64,000 nucleotides of DNA, taken from Ustulina deusta. Lineage: Eukaryota; Ascomycota; Sordariomycetes; Xylariales; Xylariaceae. Below, in pieces: positions 63,601 through 64,000 of this stretch (its first letter is position 1; every line of letters starts with the position of its first letter). The DNA lies in the NCBI GenBank assembly GCA_023159155.1, contig JAJNNX010000032.1, positions 1 to 64,000 on the forward strand, written 5' to 3'. The position numbers and the translations under genes were made by a program. Under the pieces are notes generated by a model, which was not told the origin of the DNA, searched no databases, and worked only from the letters and a program-made list of their open reading frames with translations.

Positions 63601-64000
63601 TCTCAGGAGAAGCCGCTCAATGGCGGCACAGGAAAGGACTTTCCCGAAGAGCAAGTATTCGGCATGACTGTCGACCGTCAGTACATCGTGTCAATCTTGC
63701 TAGAGATCATGAACCCTGATGACTTCGCCGCTGAAGATACTATCTATTTAGACATGTTCATTGCGCGGAATCTGCCTAAATTTCAGCAGTATCTCATAAT
63801 TACGGGTTCGACATTAGATAAGATAGTCAACGGCCTCTGCAATTACCCAGGTGCCGATCTAGCAGACGATGCTCAACTTAGTGCGGAATACCTTCTCTCA
63901 GTTTACCAGCCCCCAGACTTGAAGCCGATGATACCCCTATTCCAGAAGGCGGGGTTTTATCGTATCTTGAAGCGGATATACAAAAACGACAGGCAGTACG
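60695..64000 (+). CDS. VPS8: VPS8, CORVET tethering complex subunit (5' part, runs off the window)
   Basis: Exons 60,695-61,030, 61,081-61,516 and 61,574 onward. The introns are 50 bp (GTAAGA...CCAG) and 57 bp (GTGAGA...ACAG). The frame stays open to the edge, giving 1,066 codons. Vps8 binds Rab5/Vps21 and helps tether endosomes in CORVET. Residues 1-130 are acidic and Ser-rich. A beta-propeller with WD-like repeats follows (AISADHTTVGAGHANGSIFTWD near 264-286, then ALVSADDRG). CLAWFPAV, KARSRWKCEEAIVAVQWL and RLIALMENGDYVGAIQLATS mark the shift to the alpha-solenoid. The conserved block KIFPYLSYTLTGRVYPTGE lies at about 838-856. The C-terminal RING is outside the window. The start at 60,695 is favoured because the conserved acidic lead begins there. 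Confidence 0.92.
61031..61080 (+). other. VPS8 intron 1
   Basis: 50 bp, GTAAGA donor, CTCCAG acceptor, phase 0, with in-frame stops if retained (CGCTAAG). Confidence 0.85.
61517..61573 (+). other. VPS8 intron 2
   Basis: 57 bp, GTGAGA donor, GATACAG acceptor, splitting a GCC codon. The join restores the propeller frame (GTK to AVESGAITS). Confidence 0.85.

Noticed and set aside
1..64000. tRNA, rRNA and CRISPR arrays
   Set aside because: None seen. Words like GGTTCGAAT at about 37,975-37,990 lack a cloverleaf, and repeats here are transposons, not spaced arrays.

Overview
The window comes from a filamentous ascomycete (Pezizomycotina). The evidence is short introns of 50-75 bp with canonical GT/AG ends, an intronless HET-domain gene, a DUF3435-type gene and a fungal VPS8. 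There is also a 42-kb block of DNA mutated almost entirely to A+T, the hallmark of repeat-induced point mutation (RIP). The repeated GTACCTA-like words in one promoter are reminiscent of Sordariomycete intergenic DNA, but the species cannot be named from this sequence.

Region 1 (1-42,191) is a RIP-degraded nest of retroelements with no live gene. By aligning the window against itself by eye I resolve four layers. (a) Three copies of a Ty3/gypsy-type element of about 6.5-7 kb: copy 1 at 337-8,696 (+), copy 2 at 8,530-30,393 (+) and copy 3 at 30,394-42,191 (-). Copies 1 and 2 appear to share one LTR. Copy 2 ends in two LTRs in tandem. (b) Copia-like elements of about 5.2 kb with 236-bp LTRs, three with both LTRs (1,742-6,651, 18,506-23,736 and 32,415-37,726) plus one 3' end at the left edge. 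Two have 5-bp target duplications. (c) A second gypsy element (11,053-18,076) whose mutated RT, RNase H and integrase can still be read, and whose right LTR largely escaped RIP. (d) Small insertions: a 479-bp element with 107-bp LTRs (TRIM-like), a 1.5-kb DNA element with a 10-bp target duplication, and a GC-rich, unmutated 266-bp element with a 6-bp target duplication.

Region 2 (42,192-51,747) is a border of damaged accessory genes. It holds an omega-class glutathione S-transferase pseudogene with Q/W-to-stop changes beside the last LTR. Next come an intact HET-domain gene, the N-terminal stub of a RecQ-like helicase, and a DUF3435 pseudogene fused to C2H2 zinc fingers and two C-terminal chromodomain-like modules. 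Every stop in the DUF3435 gene can be explained by a C-to-T or G-to-A change.

Region 3 (51,748-64,000) is ordinary core genome. A 4.3-kb gene-free interval carries a recurring CTAGTGTA word. It is followed by a membrane-anchored RING-H2 ubiquitin ligase gene, a GPALPP-motif (DUF3752) gene on the minus strand, and, divergently from a shared promoter, the first 1,066 codons of VPS8 (CORVET tethering complex), which runs off the right edge.
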